From Aureimonas glaciei (GTDB lineage: Bacteria; Pseudomonadota; Alphaproteobacteria; Rhizobiales; Rhizobiaceae), in contig NZ_BMJJ01000006.1 of NCBI RefSeq assembly GCF_014643375.1, forward strand, positions 124,001-188,000: 64,000 nt of DNA, given 5' to 3'. Below are positions 28,903-37,638 of the stretch, in pieces. The position numbers were made by a program, and so were the translations under genes. Numbering within the stretch: the first letter of the stretch is position 1; every line of letters starts with the position of its first letter. Below the pieces are notes generated by a model. It searched no databases, was not told where the DNA came from, and worked only from the letters and a program-made list of their open reading frames with translations.

Positions 28903-29444
28903 GGGGATTCCTCGGATGCGGGGACGGCGCGAGACGGGTGGGTGGCGCCGCGGATCGAAAGTTTCAGCGCGCCGAGGCGCGACCACAGCGCTTCCTGGTC
29001 GCCGGGAGAGAGGCCGGCGAGAAGCTCGGCGACCCAGTCGCTGTGGGCGGCCGCCATTTTGGCGAAGGTGCTGCGGCCGATCGGCGTCAGCCGGACGCGC
29101 GCGGCACGGCGGTCGCTTTCCAGCACCTGCCGCTCGATCAGGCCTTCCAGCACCAGCCGGTCGACGAGGCCGGTGATGTTGCCGTTCGAGACCATCATCC
29201 GGCGCGACAGCTCGCCGAGCAGGATGCCGTCGACCGAGCGCTCCAGCTGCGCCATCAGGTCGAAGCGCGGCAGGGTCGTGTCGAACTCCTCGCGCAGACG
29301 CTTGCGGATCTCGGCCTCGATCATGTTGGCGCAGGTGAGGAGCCGGAGCCAGAGCCGCAGTTCCGCCCGGTGGTCGTTCGGGCTCTCGCGCACCTTGGAT
29401 TCGGCATCGATCGGATGGGCGCCGGCGGCGTGGTCGAGGCTCAC
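28899..29444 (-). CDS. MarR-family transcriptional regulator of the aromatic-CoA cluster
   Basis: A 181-residue winged helix-turn-helix regulator: '[50 protein letters not shown]' is the DNA-binding core (about residues 65-113), followed by the wing '[17 protein letters not shown]'. Aromatic-CoA degradation clusters are often governed by such MarR proteins, which release DNA on binding the aryl-CoA ester. The GTG start at 29444 overlaps the SDR stop (GTGA) and its ATGA end overlaps the crotonase start, so it is tightly embedded. It is the best candidate to bind the three 20-bp dyads at 18991, 30222 and 37213. Confidence 0.88.
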   Translation of the reverse strand: MSLDHAAGAHPIDAESKVRESPNDHRAELRLWLRLLTCANMIEAEIRKRLREEFDTTLPRFDLMAQLERSVDGILLGELSRRMMVSNGNITGLVDRLVLEGLIERQVLESDRRAARVRLTPIGRSTFAKMAAAHSDWVAELLAGLSPGDQEALWSRLGALKLSIRGATHPSRAVPASEESP

Positions 29445-30199
29445 AGCTCGCCTCCCGCCACCGCGATCGCCTGGCCGGTGATCGCGCCGGCGCCGCGGCC
29501 GGACAGCCAAAGCACGCAATCGGCGACTTCCTCGGGGCGGATCAGCCGGCCCATGGGATTGACCTTGGTGAATTCAGAAAGGAGCGCCGCGCGGTCCCGG
29601 CCGGTCTTCGCCTCCAGCTGGTCGAGCGAGCCGGAGACGAGATCGGTGTCGGTGAAGCCGGGGCAGACGGCGTTGACGGTGACGCCCGTCGTCGCGAGTT
29701 CCAGGGCCAGCGCCCGCGTCAGGCCGACCACGGCGTGCTTGGCGGCGCAATAGGCGCCGACATAGGGATAGCCCTTCAGCCCGGCGGTGGAGGCCACGGT
29801 GACGATCCGCCCGAACTGCCGCTCCTTCATCGCCGGTAGCACGGCGCGCACGGCCGTCAGCAAGGGCTCGACGTTCAGCGCCATCATCCGCCGGAGCTGG
29901 TCGACGTCGAGGCGCGAGACGGGCGCCGTCTCGGCCCCGCCGGCATTGTTGACGAGGACGTCGATCGGCCCGCCCTCTGCCGCTGCCGAGACGAGTGCCG
30001 CCGTCAGCGCCTCGGCATCGGTGACGTCGGCCGCCACGGACCCGGCCGCGCCGATCGCCGCGGCGGCAGCGGCTGCGCTCTCCGGGTTGCGGCCGAGCAC
30101 CGTCACGCGGTGGCCGGCGGCGACGAAGGCGAGCGCGATCGCCCGGCCGATGCCGCGCGAGGCGCCGGTGACGAGAACATGGGAAGAGGCGTGGCTCAC
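29441..30199 (-). CDS. Short-chain dehydrogenase/reductase, probably a 3-hydroxyacyl-CoA-type step
   Basis: A 252-residue classical SDR with the cofactor motif '[12 protein letters not shown]' (residues 11-22), 'NNAG' and the catalytic 'YCAAK' (Tyr-x3-Lys). It uses a GTG start at 30199, 22 bases downstream of a 20-bp MarR-type dyad, so it is the first gene of the SDR-MarR-crotonase-dehydrogenase-ligase-RidA operon. It probably oxidises a hydroxyl or reduces a keto group on a ring-derived CoA intermediate; the exact substrate is unknown. Confidence 0.83.
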   Translation of the reverse strand: MSHASSHVLVTGASRGIGRAIALAFVAAGHRVTVLGRNPESAAAAAAAIGAAGSVAADVTDAEALTAALVSAAAEGGPIDVLVNNAGGAETAPVSRLDVDQLRRMMALNVEPLLTAVRAVLPAMKERQFGRIVTVASTAGLKGYPYVGAYCAAKHAVVGLTRALALELATTGVTVNAVCPGFTDTDLVSGSLDQLEAKTGRDRAALLSEFTKVNPMGRLIRPEEVADCVLWLSGRGAGAITGQAIAVAGGEL

Positions 30200-30221
30200 G
30201 GGCGGGTCCCTGCCGAAAATA

Positions 30222-30241
30222 ATACTTTAATCATAAACTAT
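30222..30241. promoter_or_regulatory. 20-bp MarR-type dyad, copy 2
   Basis: ATACTTTA (30222-30229), spacer ATCA, TAAACTAT (30234-30241). Both arms are identical to those of copy 1 at 18991. It ends 22 bp upstream of the SDR start, in an 80-bp gap between the flavin monooxygenase and SDR genes, which argues for an internal MarR-controlled promoter here. Confidence 0.65.
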
Positions 30242-30279
30242 CGTCGCGTGCGAGCAACGCCCAATCCGGCTTTCGCCTC

Positions 30280-31542
30280 TCAGGCGTTGGCCGCGCGTCG
30301 CTCGGCGGGAGACGAGGGATCCCGGCCAAAGCCGGCCTTTCCGGCATAGCCGCCGACGATCGCCTGCCGCTCCGCCCGGCTCATCACCGCGTCGATGTCG
30401 TCGAAGCCGCCGGGGGCGCGCTTCTCCACTTCGTCGATCACCCGCTCCGGCCCGCCCTTGCGGTTGAGGCGGACGACCTCGGCCGTCTTGTCCAGCCGCT
30501 CGCGCTCGTAGCGCCACAGCGCCTGCGCGGGATGCTCGGACTCCGCCAGCGCGTCGGACAGCGCCCGCGCGTCGAGGATAGCCTGGCTCGCGCCGTTGGA
30601 GCCGACCGGGTACATCGGATGGGCGGCGTCGCCGAGGAGGGTCACGCGGCCGAACGTCCAGCGCGGCAGTGGGTCGCGGTCGCACATCGGGTATTCGAAG
30701 GCCTGCGGCGTGGCCTCGACGAGCGCGGAGACGTCGAAATCGGGAATGCTGAAGCGGCGGGCATAGGGCAGGACGAGCGAGCGCAGCGCCGGGCGCGACC
30801 AGCTCTCCTTCGGCGGCGGCGAAACCGCGGCGTCCGCCATCTTGACGTTGACCACCCAGTTCATCAGCTGGCGGCCGTTGGCCGCTTCCGCAATCGGATA
30901 GAGCACGAACTTCGCGCCCATGCCGCCGCCGATGGCCATGGTCTTGCCGTCGCCCCAGGGCGTCCATTCGGTGGCCCCGCGCCACATCAAAACGCCGTTC
31001 CAGCAGGGCGCGGCCTCGCCGGGATAGAAGTGCCGGCGCCCGGCCGAGTGGATGCCGTCGGCGCAGATCAGCACGTCGCCGGTGACCGTCCTGCCGGCAT
31101 CGCCCTTCACCGCATCGGTGAAATGCGCGGTGACGCCGCCCTCGTCCTGCTGGAAGCCGGATAGGGCAAGGCCGGTCTTCACCGCGCCGGGGCCGAGACG
31201 CTCGATGACGGCGTCGTGGATCAGCTTCTGCAGCCGCCCCCGGTGGATGGAGAACTGCGGCACGGGATGGCCGGCTTCGGTGCCGCGCGCCTCGCGCCAG
31301 ACTTCCTGGCCCTGCCGATTGTAGTAGACGAGCTCGCGGGTGCGGATGCCGGTCGCGTCGAGCGCGGGCAGAAGGCCGATCTCGGCCAGCTCCCGGATGG
31401 CGTGGGGCAGGGTGTTGATGCCCACGCCGATCTCGCGGACCTCGGGCGACTGCTCGTAGATCTCCGCCTTGATGCCGCGCCTGTGCAGCATCAGGGCCAG
31501 AGTGAGCCCGCCGATCCCGGCGCCGGTGATGATGACCTTCAT
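30280..31542 (-). CDS. FAD-dependent aromatic monooxygenase (PhzS-like)
   Basis: This 420-residue group A flavoprotein hydroxylase has the N-terminal FAD motif 'VIITGAGIGGLTLALMLHRRG' (residues 3-23), the DG motif 'LICADGIHSAGR' and the GD motif 'VTLLGDAAHPMYPVGSNGASQAI'. It resembles the 5-methylphenazine-1-carboxylate monooxygenase/flavin-dependent oxidoreductase branch. It sits between the cupin gene and the SDR operon. It might hydroxylate an imported aromatic acid, or act on a side product; it is not required by the CoA-dependent route, so its role is open. Confidence 0.83.
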   Translation of the reverse strand: MKVIITGAGIGGLTLALMLHRRGIKAEIYEQSPEVREIGVGINTLPHAIRELAEIGLLPALDATGIRTRELVYYNRQGQEVWREARGTEAGHPVPQFSIHRGRLQKLIHDAVIERLGPGAVKTGLALSGFQQDEGGVTAHFTDAVKGDAGRTVTGDVLICADGIHSAGRRHFYPGEAAPCWNGVLMWRGATEWTPWGDGKTMAIGGGMGAKFVLYPIAEAANGRQLMNWVVNVKMADAAVSPPPKESWSRPALRSLVLPYARRFSIPDFDVSALVEATPQAFEYPMCDRDPLPRWTFGRVTLLGDAAHPMYPVGSNGASQAILDARALSDALAESEHPAQALWRYERERLDKTAEVVRLNRKGGPERVIDEVEKRAPGGFDDIDAVMSRAERQAIVGGYAGKAGFGRDPSSPAERRAANA

Positions 31543-31576
31543 GCCCGTCTCCTCAAGTTCCGCATTCCGCCAGAGG

Positions 31577-32035
31577 TTACGCGGCGTCTGGCGGCGGCAG
31601 GAAATCCACCTCGTGCCGTGCTGCGATGGCGACGACGTCGGCCGGATTGGCCGCGGGGCCGAGATTGTGCAGGGCCCAGAACAGGTCGTAGAGCCGGCGG
31701 GCGGGCGAGACCCAGAAGAAGCACTTCACGTCGGATTGGCTCTTGTTGAACAGGCCGTGCGGGATGCCGCGCGGCAGCCGGATCAGATCGCCCGGCTCGG
31801 CCGCGCCTTCCTTGCCGTCGTTGATGAAGTCGAGCCGTCCCTGGAGGATGTAGACGAACTCCTCCTGCGACGGATGGATGTGCGGCGGCACGAAAGTGCC
31901 GACCGGGAAGGTCGCGTGCCAGGACAGCGAGCTCTCGCTGTGCTGCTTCGGCACATAGATCTGGCCGAGGATGTTCCACTTGATCCCGTCGATGCCGTCG
32001 CCGGCGAGGGTGACCCCGGGTGTCATCAGCGTCAT
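31577..32035 (-). CDS. Single-domain cupin protein
   Basis: A 152-residue cupin with metal-binding motif 1 'PPHIHPSQEEFVYILQG' (two His, a Glu) and motif 2 'PRGIPHGLFNKS' (His). It is far shorter than gentisate or 3-hydroxyanthranilate dioxygenases. It may be a small dioxygenase, an isomerase or a ligand-binding protein. GGGAG precedes the ATG. It lies 87 bases after the transporter ATPase gene and 34 bases before the flavin monooxygenase gene, so all are probably one transcript. Confidence 0.8.
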   Translation of the reverse strand: MTLMTPGVTLAGDGIDGIKWNILGQIYVPKQHSESSLSWHATFPVGTFVPPHIHPSQEEFVYILQGRLDFINDGKEGAAEPGDLIRLPRGIPHGLFNKSQSDVKCFFWVSPARRLYDLFWALHNLGPAANPADVVAIAARHEVDFLPPPDAA

Positions 32036-32122
32036 GTCGTTCTCCCTTCTGTGCCGCAGGAAAGAGCTTGGATGCGGCAGGTGCTACTCTTGTGTCCGGA
32101 ATGCCTGGCCCCGCTGGGCGTC

Positions 32123-32821
32123 TCAGACATGCAGGAATCGATCCTTGATCTCGGGCGTCGCGAGAAGCTCGGGCGTCGTTCCCGTCCACACCACGCGGCC
32201 CTTCTCGATGACGACGTGGCGGTCGGCGAAGCGGGCGAGGGCGTCGACATTCTTGTCGATGACGAGGATCGCCTCGCCCTCGTCCTTGATGGCGCGAAGG
32301 CAGGCCCAGATTTCCTCGCGGATCAGCGGTGCCAGACCCTCCGTCGCCTCGTCGAGAACGACGAGGCGCGGATTGGTCATCAACGCCCGGCCGATCGCCA
32401 GCATCTGCTGCTCACCGCCGGAAAGCTGGTTGCCCATGTTGCGGCGCCGCTCCTTCAGCCGCGGAAACAGCCGGTAGACGCTCTCCAGCGTCCAGCGTGC
32501 CGCGCCGGTCCGGGTGCGGCGGGTGGCGACGAGATTCTCCTCGACCGACAGCGTCGGAAAGATCTGCCGCCCCTCGGGCACGAGGCCGAGGCCGCGCTGG
32601 GCGATGGCGTGCGGCGAGCGGCCGGTCATGTCCTCGCCGTCGATGACGACGCGGCCGCCGAGCGGCTTCAGCAGGCCGAAGATCGACTTGATCGTCGTCG
32701 TCTTGCCCATGCCGTTGCGGCCGAGCAGCGTCACCACTTCGCCGGCGGCGACATCGAGATCGATGCCAAAAAGGATGCGGGACTGACCGTAAGCGCTTTC
32801 GATCGCTTCGAGTTTCAGCAT
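32123..32821 (-). CDS. Branched-chain-type ABC transporter ATPase (LivF-like)
   Basis: A 232-residue ATPase with Walker A 'GRNGMGKTTTIKS', signature 'LSGGEQQMLAIGRALM' and Walker B 'LVVLDEATEGLAP'. It is the second ATPase of a five-gene hydrophobic/aromatic acid importer; its start overlaps the LivG-like gene by a few bases. The importer is most likely for the aromatic acid degraded by the linked enzymes, as the canonical leucine system has no reason to be here. Confidence 0.88.
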   Translation of the reverse strand: MLKLEAIESAYGQSRILFGIDLDVAAGEVVTLLGRNGMGKTTTIKSIFGLLKPLGGRVVIDGEDMTGRSPHAIAQRGLGLVPEGRQIFPTLSVEENLVATRRTRTGAARWTLESVYRLFPRLKERRRNMGNQLSGGEQQMLAIGRALMTNPRLVVLDEATEGLAPLIREEIWACLRAIKDEGEAILVIDKNVDALARFADRHVVIEKGRVVWTGTTPELLATPEIKDRFLHV

Positions 32822-33576
32822 TGGGCTGCCTCCTCCTCGCCGAGATAGGCGCTGCGGACCTCGGGATCGCGGCGCACTTCTTCGGCCGAGCCGGTGGCGA
32901 TCAGCCGGCCGTAGACGAGGACGCTGACCTTGTCGGCGAGGGCGAAGACGGCCTCCATGTCGTGCTCGATGAGGACGATGGTGTGCGTCGCCTTCAACTC
33001 GCGCATGAGCTCGACGAGGACCGCCGATTCCTCGTGTCCGGTCCCGGCCAGCGGCTCGTCGAGCAGCAGCAGCTTTGCGCCCGTCGCCAGCGCGATGGCG
33101 ATTTCGAGCTGGCGCTTCTCGCCATGCGACAGGCTGCCGGCGAGGCGGTCGGCGCGGTCGTCGAGCCGCACGCGGGAAAGCGCCGCCATGGCCTGATCGT
33201 TCAGCCCGCGGTCGCGGGCGACCGGCGCGAAGAAGCGGAAGTTGGATCCCGAGCGCGCCTGCACCGCCATCGCGGCGTTTTCCAGCACGGTGAAGCCCTC
33301 GAAGACCGAGGTGATCTGGAAGGAGCGGGCGAGCCCGCCCTGCACCCGCTCGACCATGCCGAGGCGGGTGATGTCGCGGCCGGAAAAGTGGACGCTGCCG
33401 GCATCGCTCGGCAGGCTGCCGGAGAGCTGGTGGATCAGCGTCGTCTTGCCGGCGCCGTTCGGCCCGATGATCGCATGCAGCGCGTTCTCGGCGACGTCGA
33501 AACTGACATCGTCGGTGACGGTGAGGGCGCCATAGGCCTTGTGCAGGCTCCGGACGGAGAGGAGCGGCGCGGTCAT
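32815..33576 (-). CDS. Branched-chain-type ABC transporter ATPase (LivG-like)
   Basis: A 253-residue ATPase with Walker A 'GPNGAGKTTLIHQ', signature 'LSHGEKRQLEIAIAL' and Walker B 'LLLLDEPLAGTGHEE', followed by the LivG-type C-terminal tail. MTAPLLSV at 33576 is the start, overlapping the permease stop by four bases (ATGA). It pairs with the LivF-like ATPase and the two permeases. Confidence 0.88.
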   Translation of the reverse strand: MTAPLLSVRSLHKAYGALTVTDDVSFDVAENALHAIIGPNGAGKTTLIHQLSGSLPSDAGSVHFSGRDITRLGMVERVQGGLARSFQITSVFEGFTVLENAAMAVQARSGSNFRFFAPVARDRGLNDQAMAALSRVRLDDRADRLAGSLSHGEKRQLEIAIALATGAKLLLLDEPLAGTGHEESAVLVELMRELKATHTIVLIEHDMEAVFALADKVSVLVYGRLIATGSAEEVRRDPEVRSAYLGEEEAAQC

Positions 33577-34580
33577 GCCGTGCCCCTGGCGAACAGGCGC
33601 CTGAACAGGCCGGCGACGCCGCCGCGGCTGAACAGGACGAGGAGGACGAGGATCACGCCGAGGCCGAGCTTCCAGTGTTCGGAGAAGTGCGACAGCCATT
33701 CCTCCAAAAGCAGGAAGGCGACGGCGCCGGCGACAGGCCCGATCAGCGTGCCCATGCCGCCCATCACCACCATGACGATGAGCTCGCCCGAGCGCTGCCA
33801 GGTCATGTAGGCGGGCGAGACGAATTCCGCCTGATTGGCGAGGAAGACGCCGGCAACGCCCGCGATCGCGCCGGAGATGACATAGGCGGTGAGCTGGTAG
33901 CGGTAGGGCGAGAAGCCGATCGCCTGCATCCGTACCGGATTGTCGCGCGCCCCGCGCAGGACGCGGCCGAAGCGCGAGCCGGTCAAGAGCGACAGGCCGA
34001 GGAGGGCGAGCGCGAGGAAGCCGAGGACGAGGTAGAACAGCGTCTGGTCGCCCTCCAGAATGGCCTGTCCGAACAGCGTCGAGCGGGCGCCAAGGGTCAT
34101 GCCGTCGTCGCCGCCATAGGCCGAGAGCGAGACCATGAAGAAATAGGCCATCTGCCCGAAAGCGAGCGTGATCATGATGAAATAGACGCCCTTGGTGCGC
34201 AGCGAGATCGCGCCAGTGACGAGGGCGAAGAGCGCCGAGGCGCCAATGGCGAAGAGGGCCTGCAGCAGGATGTCGTCGATGCCGAGCGTGGCAAGGATGG
34301 CGACGCTGTAGGCGCCGATGCCGAGATAGGCGGCGTGGCCGAAGGAGACCATGGCGCCGTAGCCGAGCACGAGATCGAGCGACAGCGCGGCGATGGCGAA
34401 GATCAGGATGCGCGTCGCCGTCACCAGGATGAAGGGATCGCCGATCAGCACGGCCAGCCAGGGAACGAGGGCGAAGGCGAGCAGCAGGACGACCGCGGCG
34501 GTGACCGTCCCGGGACGGCGACCGGACGTTGCACGGGACGGGGCGGCGGCAAGGCCAGGCCGGGCGAGGTCGGCGCTCAT
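33573..34580 (-). CDS. Branched-chain-type ABC transporter permease (LivM-like)
   Basis: A 335-residue membrane protein with about eight to nine hydrophobic segments and the LivM hallmarks 'LDLVLGYGAMVSFGHAAYLGIGAY' and 'RDNPVRMQAIGFSPYRYQLTAYVISG' (the coupling-helix region). Its stop overlaps the LivG-like start and its own start overlaps the LivH-like stop, showing a tightly coupled importer operon. Confidence 0.88.
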   Translation of the reverse strand: MSADLARPGLAAAPSRATSGRRPGTVTAAVVLLLAFALVPWLAVLIGDPFILVTATRILIFAIAALSLDLVLGYGAMVSFGHAAYLGIGAYSVAILATLGIDDILLQALFAIGASALFALVTGAISLRTKGVYFIMITLAFGQMAYFFMVSLSAYGGDDGMTLGARSTLFGQAILEGDQTLFYLVLGFLALALLGLSLLTGSRFGRVLRGARDNPVRMQAIGFSPYRYQLTAYVISGAIAGVAGVFLANQAEFVSPAYMTWQRSGELIVMVVMGGMGTLIGPVAGAVAFLLLEEWLSHFSEHWKLGLGVILVLLVLFSRGGVAGLFRRLFARGTA

Positions 34581-35503
34581 CGTGCGCCCCGCTGCGCCGG
34601 GAAGAGGCCCGTCGGCTTCAGGCAGAGGATCGCCGCCATCAGGATGTAGATCAGCATCGGCGCGAGGGTCCGCCCGGCCTGCGAGGCGGCGGCGGGGTCC
34701 ATGAGGCTGCGCAGGACGATCGGGCCAAAGGTGCGGCCGAGCGTGTCGACGAGGCCGACGAGGAGGGCGGCGACGAAGGCGCCGCGGATCGAGCCGACGC
34801 CGCCGATGACGATGACGACGAAGGTGAGGATCAGGATGGAATCGCCCATGCCCGGCTCGACCGAGAGGATCGGCGCGACCATCGCCCCGGCAAAGCCGGC
34901 GAGCATGGCGCCGAGACCGAAGACCAGCATGAACAGGAGGCGGATGTCGACGCCGAGCGCCGAAACCATCGCCGCATTGGTGGCGCCGGCCCGCAGCAGC
35001 ATGCCGATGCGGGTGTGGTTGACGAGGACGTAGAGGCCCACGGCCGTGGCAAGGCCGGCGACGATGATGGCGATGCGGAACACGGGATAGCGCAGCATGC
35101 CGACGAGCGGCACCGAGCCGGACAGGATGTCGGGGATCGGCACGCTCAAGGGCGCGGCACCCCAGAGCATCTTCACGCCCTCGTTGACGATGAGGATTAG
35201 GCCGAAGGTCGCCAGCACCTGGTCGAGATGGTCACGGTCGTAAAGTCTTCGGAAGACGAGGAATTCCATGAGGATGCCGAAGGCAAGGGCCGCCGGCAGA
35301 GCGAGCGCCAGGCCGATGAAGAAGCTGCCGGTCATCGCGGCAAAGCTCGCCATGAGATAGGCGCCGACCATGTAGAGCACGCCATGCGCCAGGTTGATCA
35401 GGTCCATGATCCCGAAGATCAGCGTCAGCCCCGCCGCCACCAGGAAGAGCAGGATGCCGAGCTGGACGCCGTTCAGCGCCTGGAGGAGGAAGAGGTTGAG
35501 CAT
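34577..35503 (-). CDS. Branched-chain-type ABC transporter permease (LivH-like)
   Basis: A 308-residue membrane protein starting MLNLFLLQALNGVQLG, with 'GLTLIFGIMDLINLAHGVLYMVGAY' (the LivH signature) and 'VIGGVGSIRGAFVAALLVGLVDTLG' near the C-terminus. The start at 35503 is chosen because upstream in-frame sequence is proline/arginine-rich non-membrane sequence. It lies about 470 bp downstream of the binding-protein gene, a gap filled by repeats. Confidence 0.88.
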   Translation of the reverse strand: MLNLFLLQALNGVQLGILLFLVAAGLTLIFGIMDLINLAHGVLYMVGAYLMASFAAMTGSFFIGLALALPAALAFGILMEFLVFRRLYDRDHLDQVLATFGLILIVNEGVKMLWGAAPLSVPIPDILSGSVPLVGMLRYPVFRIAIIVAGLATAVGLYVLVNHTRIGMLLRAGATNAAMVSALGVDIRLLFMLVFGLGAMLAGFAGAMVAPILSVEPGMGDSILILTFVVIVIGGVGSIRGAFVAALLVGLVDTLGRTFGPIVLRSLMDPAAASQAGRTLAPMLIYILMAAILCLKPTGLFPAQRGAR

Positions 35504-35725
35504 GCGGTTCCGTTGTTGCGGGTGCGGGGGCGTGGGGCCCGGTTGACGGGCGGAGGCGTCGGTCGTTCGCTCCTGGCGAAGGGGATGCGCTGTCGGCAAC
35601 GAATTGCCGCCGTTGGCTGCTCGCGACGCGTCCCTTGCCTGCCCGCGATGCGTCGTTGCCTATGCCGTGCGGCCGAAGGGCGCTCCCGCCGCGTGGGAGA
35701 CAGAATGGCTCTCCCCTATGAGTTC

Positions 35726-35859
35726 GTCATCCCGGCCTTGAGCCGGGATCCACGCCGAAGCCTGTGACGCTGCCAAATCGGTTCAGGAGCCGGTGTCTGC
35801 GGTCGCGGAAAGAGCCCTCGACCGGTTTGGAATGGATCCCGGCTCAAGGCCGGGATGAC
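35726..35859. repeat. MITE-like repeat copy 3 (134 bp) inside the aromatic importer operon
   Basis: Left arm GTCATCCCGGCCTTGAGCCG and right arm GGCTCAAGGCCGGGATGAC are almost perfect inverted repeats. The whole unit aligns with copy 2 at 18476-18607. It occupies the 472-bp gap (35504-35975) between binding-protein and LivH-like permease genes. As RNA it can fold into a long hairpin and so could set differential expression of the binding protein. The remaining gap has no gene. Confidence 0.7.
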
Positions 35860-35878
35860 GATCCTTGAGAGGATGGCG

Positions 35879-35902
35879 CCTCCGGCTCAAGCCCGGGATG
35901 AC
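35879..35902. repeat. Extra right arm of the palindromic repeat
   Basis: CTCCGGCTCAAGCCCGGGATGAC-like sequence directly follows copy 3 and repeats its right arm, ending in GGGATGAC. It is a partial copy left beside the full unit, 74 bp before the binding-protein stop region. Confidence 0.5.
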
Positions 35903-35975
35903 GAACCGTCAGGGGGAGGCGCCCCTTCACAGCATGAGCGGGCGACGCACGCAGGAACCCGCGCCGCCCCCTTCC

Positions 35976-37145
35976 TCACATCTTGCAGGACGCCGCGTAG
36001 TTGTCCTGGAAGTCCGAAAACACCTTCTCGACGATCTCGGTCTGGTACTTGCCGTCCTCGCGCTTGGCCGCCTTGACGAGGTAGAAATCCTGGATCGGGT
36101 AGTGGTTGTTGCCGATCTTGAAGTTGCCGCGCAGCGAGGGGAAGTCGGCGGCCTTGAGGCCGGCGCGGATGGCGTCCTTGTCCTCGAGCTTGCCGCCGGC
36201 GGCCTTCACCGCGGCGTCGATCATCTGGGCGGCGTCATAGGCCTGCATGGCGTAGGTGCCGGGCACCTTGTCGTATTTCGCCTCGTAGGCGGCGACGAAG
36301 GCCTTGGACTGCGGATTGTCCATGTCGGGCGCCCAGTTGGCGCCGCCGAAGAAGCCGAGCGCGGCGTCCTTCTGGCCGGGCAGCGTCGTCTCGTCGACGG
36401 TGAAGGCGGAGAAGAAGGGGATGCTCTCGAGCCCGGCCTGGCGGTACTGCTTGACGAGGTTCACGCCCATGCCGCCGGGCTCGAAGGCGAAGACGGCGTC
36501 CGGCTGGACCGCGGCGATCTGGGCGAGTTCTGCGGAGAAGTCGAGCTGGCCGAGCGGCGTGAAGATCTCGCCGACGACTTCGCCCTTGTAGGAATGCTTG
36601 AAGCCGGCGAGCGAATCCTTGCCGGCCTGGTAGTTCGGCGCGAGCAGGAACATGCGGGCATAGCCCTTGTCCTGCGCCACCTTGCCCAGCACCTCGTGCA
36701 CCTGGTCGTTCTGGTAGGAGGAGACAAAGAGGTTCTTGTTGCAGTCGGCGCCGGCGAAGTTCGACGTGCCGGCGTTCGGGCTGATCAGGAAGGCGCCGGA
36801 ATCGGTCACCGGCTTGGCGATCGCCTGCAGGATATTGGAGAAGATCGGACCGACGACGAAGTCGACCTTGTCGCTCTCGACGAGCTGGCGTGCCTTGTTG
36901 GCGGCGACGTCGGGCTTCTGCTCGTCGTCGATGACGACGAGCTCGGTGTCGAGACCGCCGAGCTTCTGGTTCATCGTCTCGACCGCCAGCAGGAAGCCGT
37001 CGCGACCCTGTTCGCCGAGCACCGCTGCCGGGCCGCTCAAGGTGAACATCAGGCCGATCTTCAGCTTGCCATCGGCGGCCTCAGCGCCCCCGGAAAGAAT
37101 CGTAGCGGCGAGGAGCCCGAGGGCGACGGTTCGTATCGACTTCAT
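35976..37145 (-). CDS. Periplasmic substrate-binding protein of the aromatic acid importer (Leu/Ile/Val-binding fold)
   Basis: A 389-residue binding protein (periplasmic fold type I, LivJ-like). Residues about 1-24 form a Sec signal peptide ending in GGAEA before ADGKLKIG. 'GLMFTLSGPAAVLGEQGRDGFLLAVE' and 'VVGPIFSNILQAIAKPV' are typical of the aromatic/branched-chain group. The start MKSIRTVALG at 37145 has GGAG upstream. It heads the importer operon, with a 20-bp MarR-type dyad 68 bp upstream, so import is predicted to be co-regulated with degradation. Confidence 0.88.
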   Translation of the reverse strand: MKSIRTVALGLLAATILSGGAEAADGKLKIGLMFTLSGPAAVLGEQGRDGFLLAVETMNQKLGGLDTELVVIDDEQKPDVAANKARQLVESDKVDFVVGPIFSNILQAIAKPVTDSGAFLISPNAGTSNFAGADCNKNLFVSSYQNDQVHEVLGKVAQDKGYARMFLLAPNYQAGKDSLAGFKHSYKGEVVGEIFTPLGQLDFSAELAQIAAVQPDAVFAFEPGGMGVNLVKQYRQAGLESIPFFSAFTVDETTLPGQKDAALGFFGGANWAPDMDNPQSKAFVAAYEAKYDKVPGTYAMQAYDAAQMIDAAVKAAGGKLEDKDAIRAGLKAADFPSLRGNFKIGNNHYPIQDFYLVKAAKREDGKYQTEIVEKVFSDFQDNYAASCKM

Positions 37146-37212
37146 GGTGGATCTCCGCTTTGATCGCATCTGCCCGCCGCTCCGGCGCCGGCTTCATGCA
37201 TGGCCGCGAAAA

Positions 37213-37232
37213 TTAGTTTACGCATAAAATAA
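37213..37232. promoter_or_regulatory. 20-bp MarR-type dyad, copy 3, in the gap upstream of the aromatic importer
   Basis: TTAGTTTA (37213-37220), spacer CGCA, TAAAATAA (37225-37232). The core TTTA-N4-TAAA and the 20-bp length match the dyads at 18991 and 30222; outer positions differ. It lies in a 493-bp gap (37146-37638) between the importer operon and the nitrilase gene. Otherwise the gap shows no convincing gene, although 37520-37655 (+) encodes an open tail (ending AILDLIPSK) that I could not place. Confidence 0.55.
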
Positions 37233-37638
37233 TTCGAGGCAAGGACGGCTGCCGAGTTTTCTTTCATGCCGTTTTTATGTGCAGTGCGGGATGATTTTGC
37301 GGCACTGCAGGGGGAGGGGCGGGAGCGCACTGGTCGGAGTGCCGGCTGGAGGAGTGCCTTTGCGCGCAGGCCGGCCACACCTATGCAGAGGGAAGGCGTC
37401 CGTCGAGAAAATGGCCATTGCCCTGACCGCCCCGGCCCCACGGTTCGGCTGCCCTCCAGCGCGATCGGCTGCCAGACGGAAGCGGTGTCGGGATGCCGGG
37501 CGGCGGGTGTTCATCTTCCCGTCGGACAAGAAGCGGCGCCTTCAGTCGAGGCTCGCGCGCTCGTCTTGGCCAGCGGCGGTGTCCTCGTCGAGGGCCCGCC
37601 CGATCCCCATGCCGCGGCGCTGCAGGCCATTCTGGACC

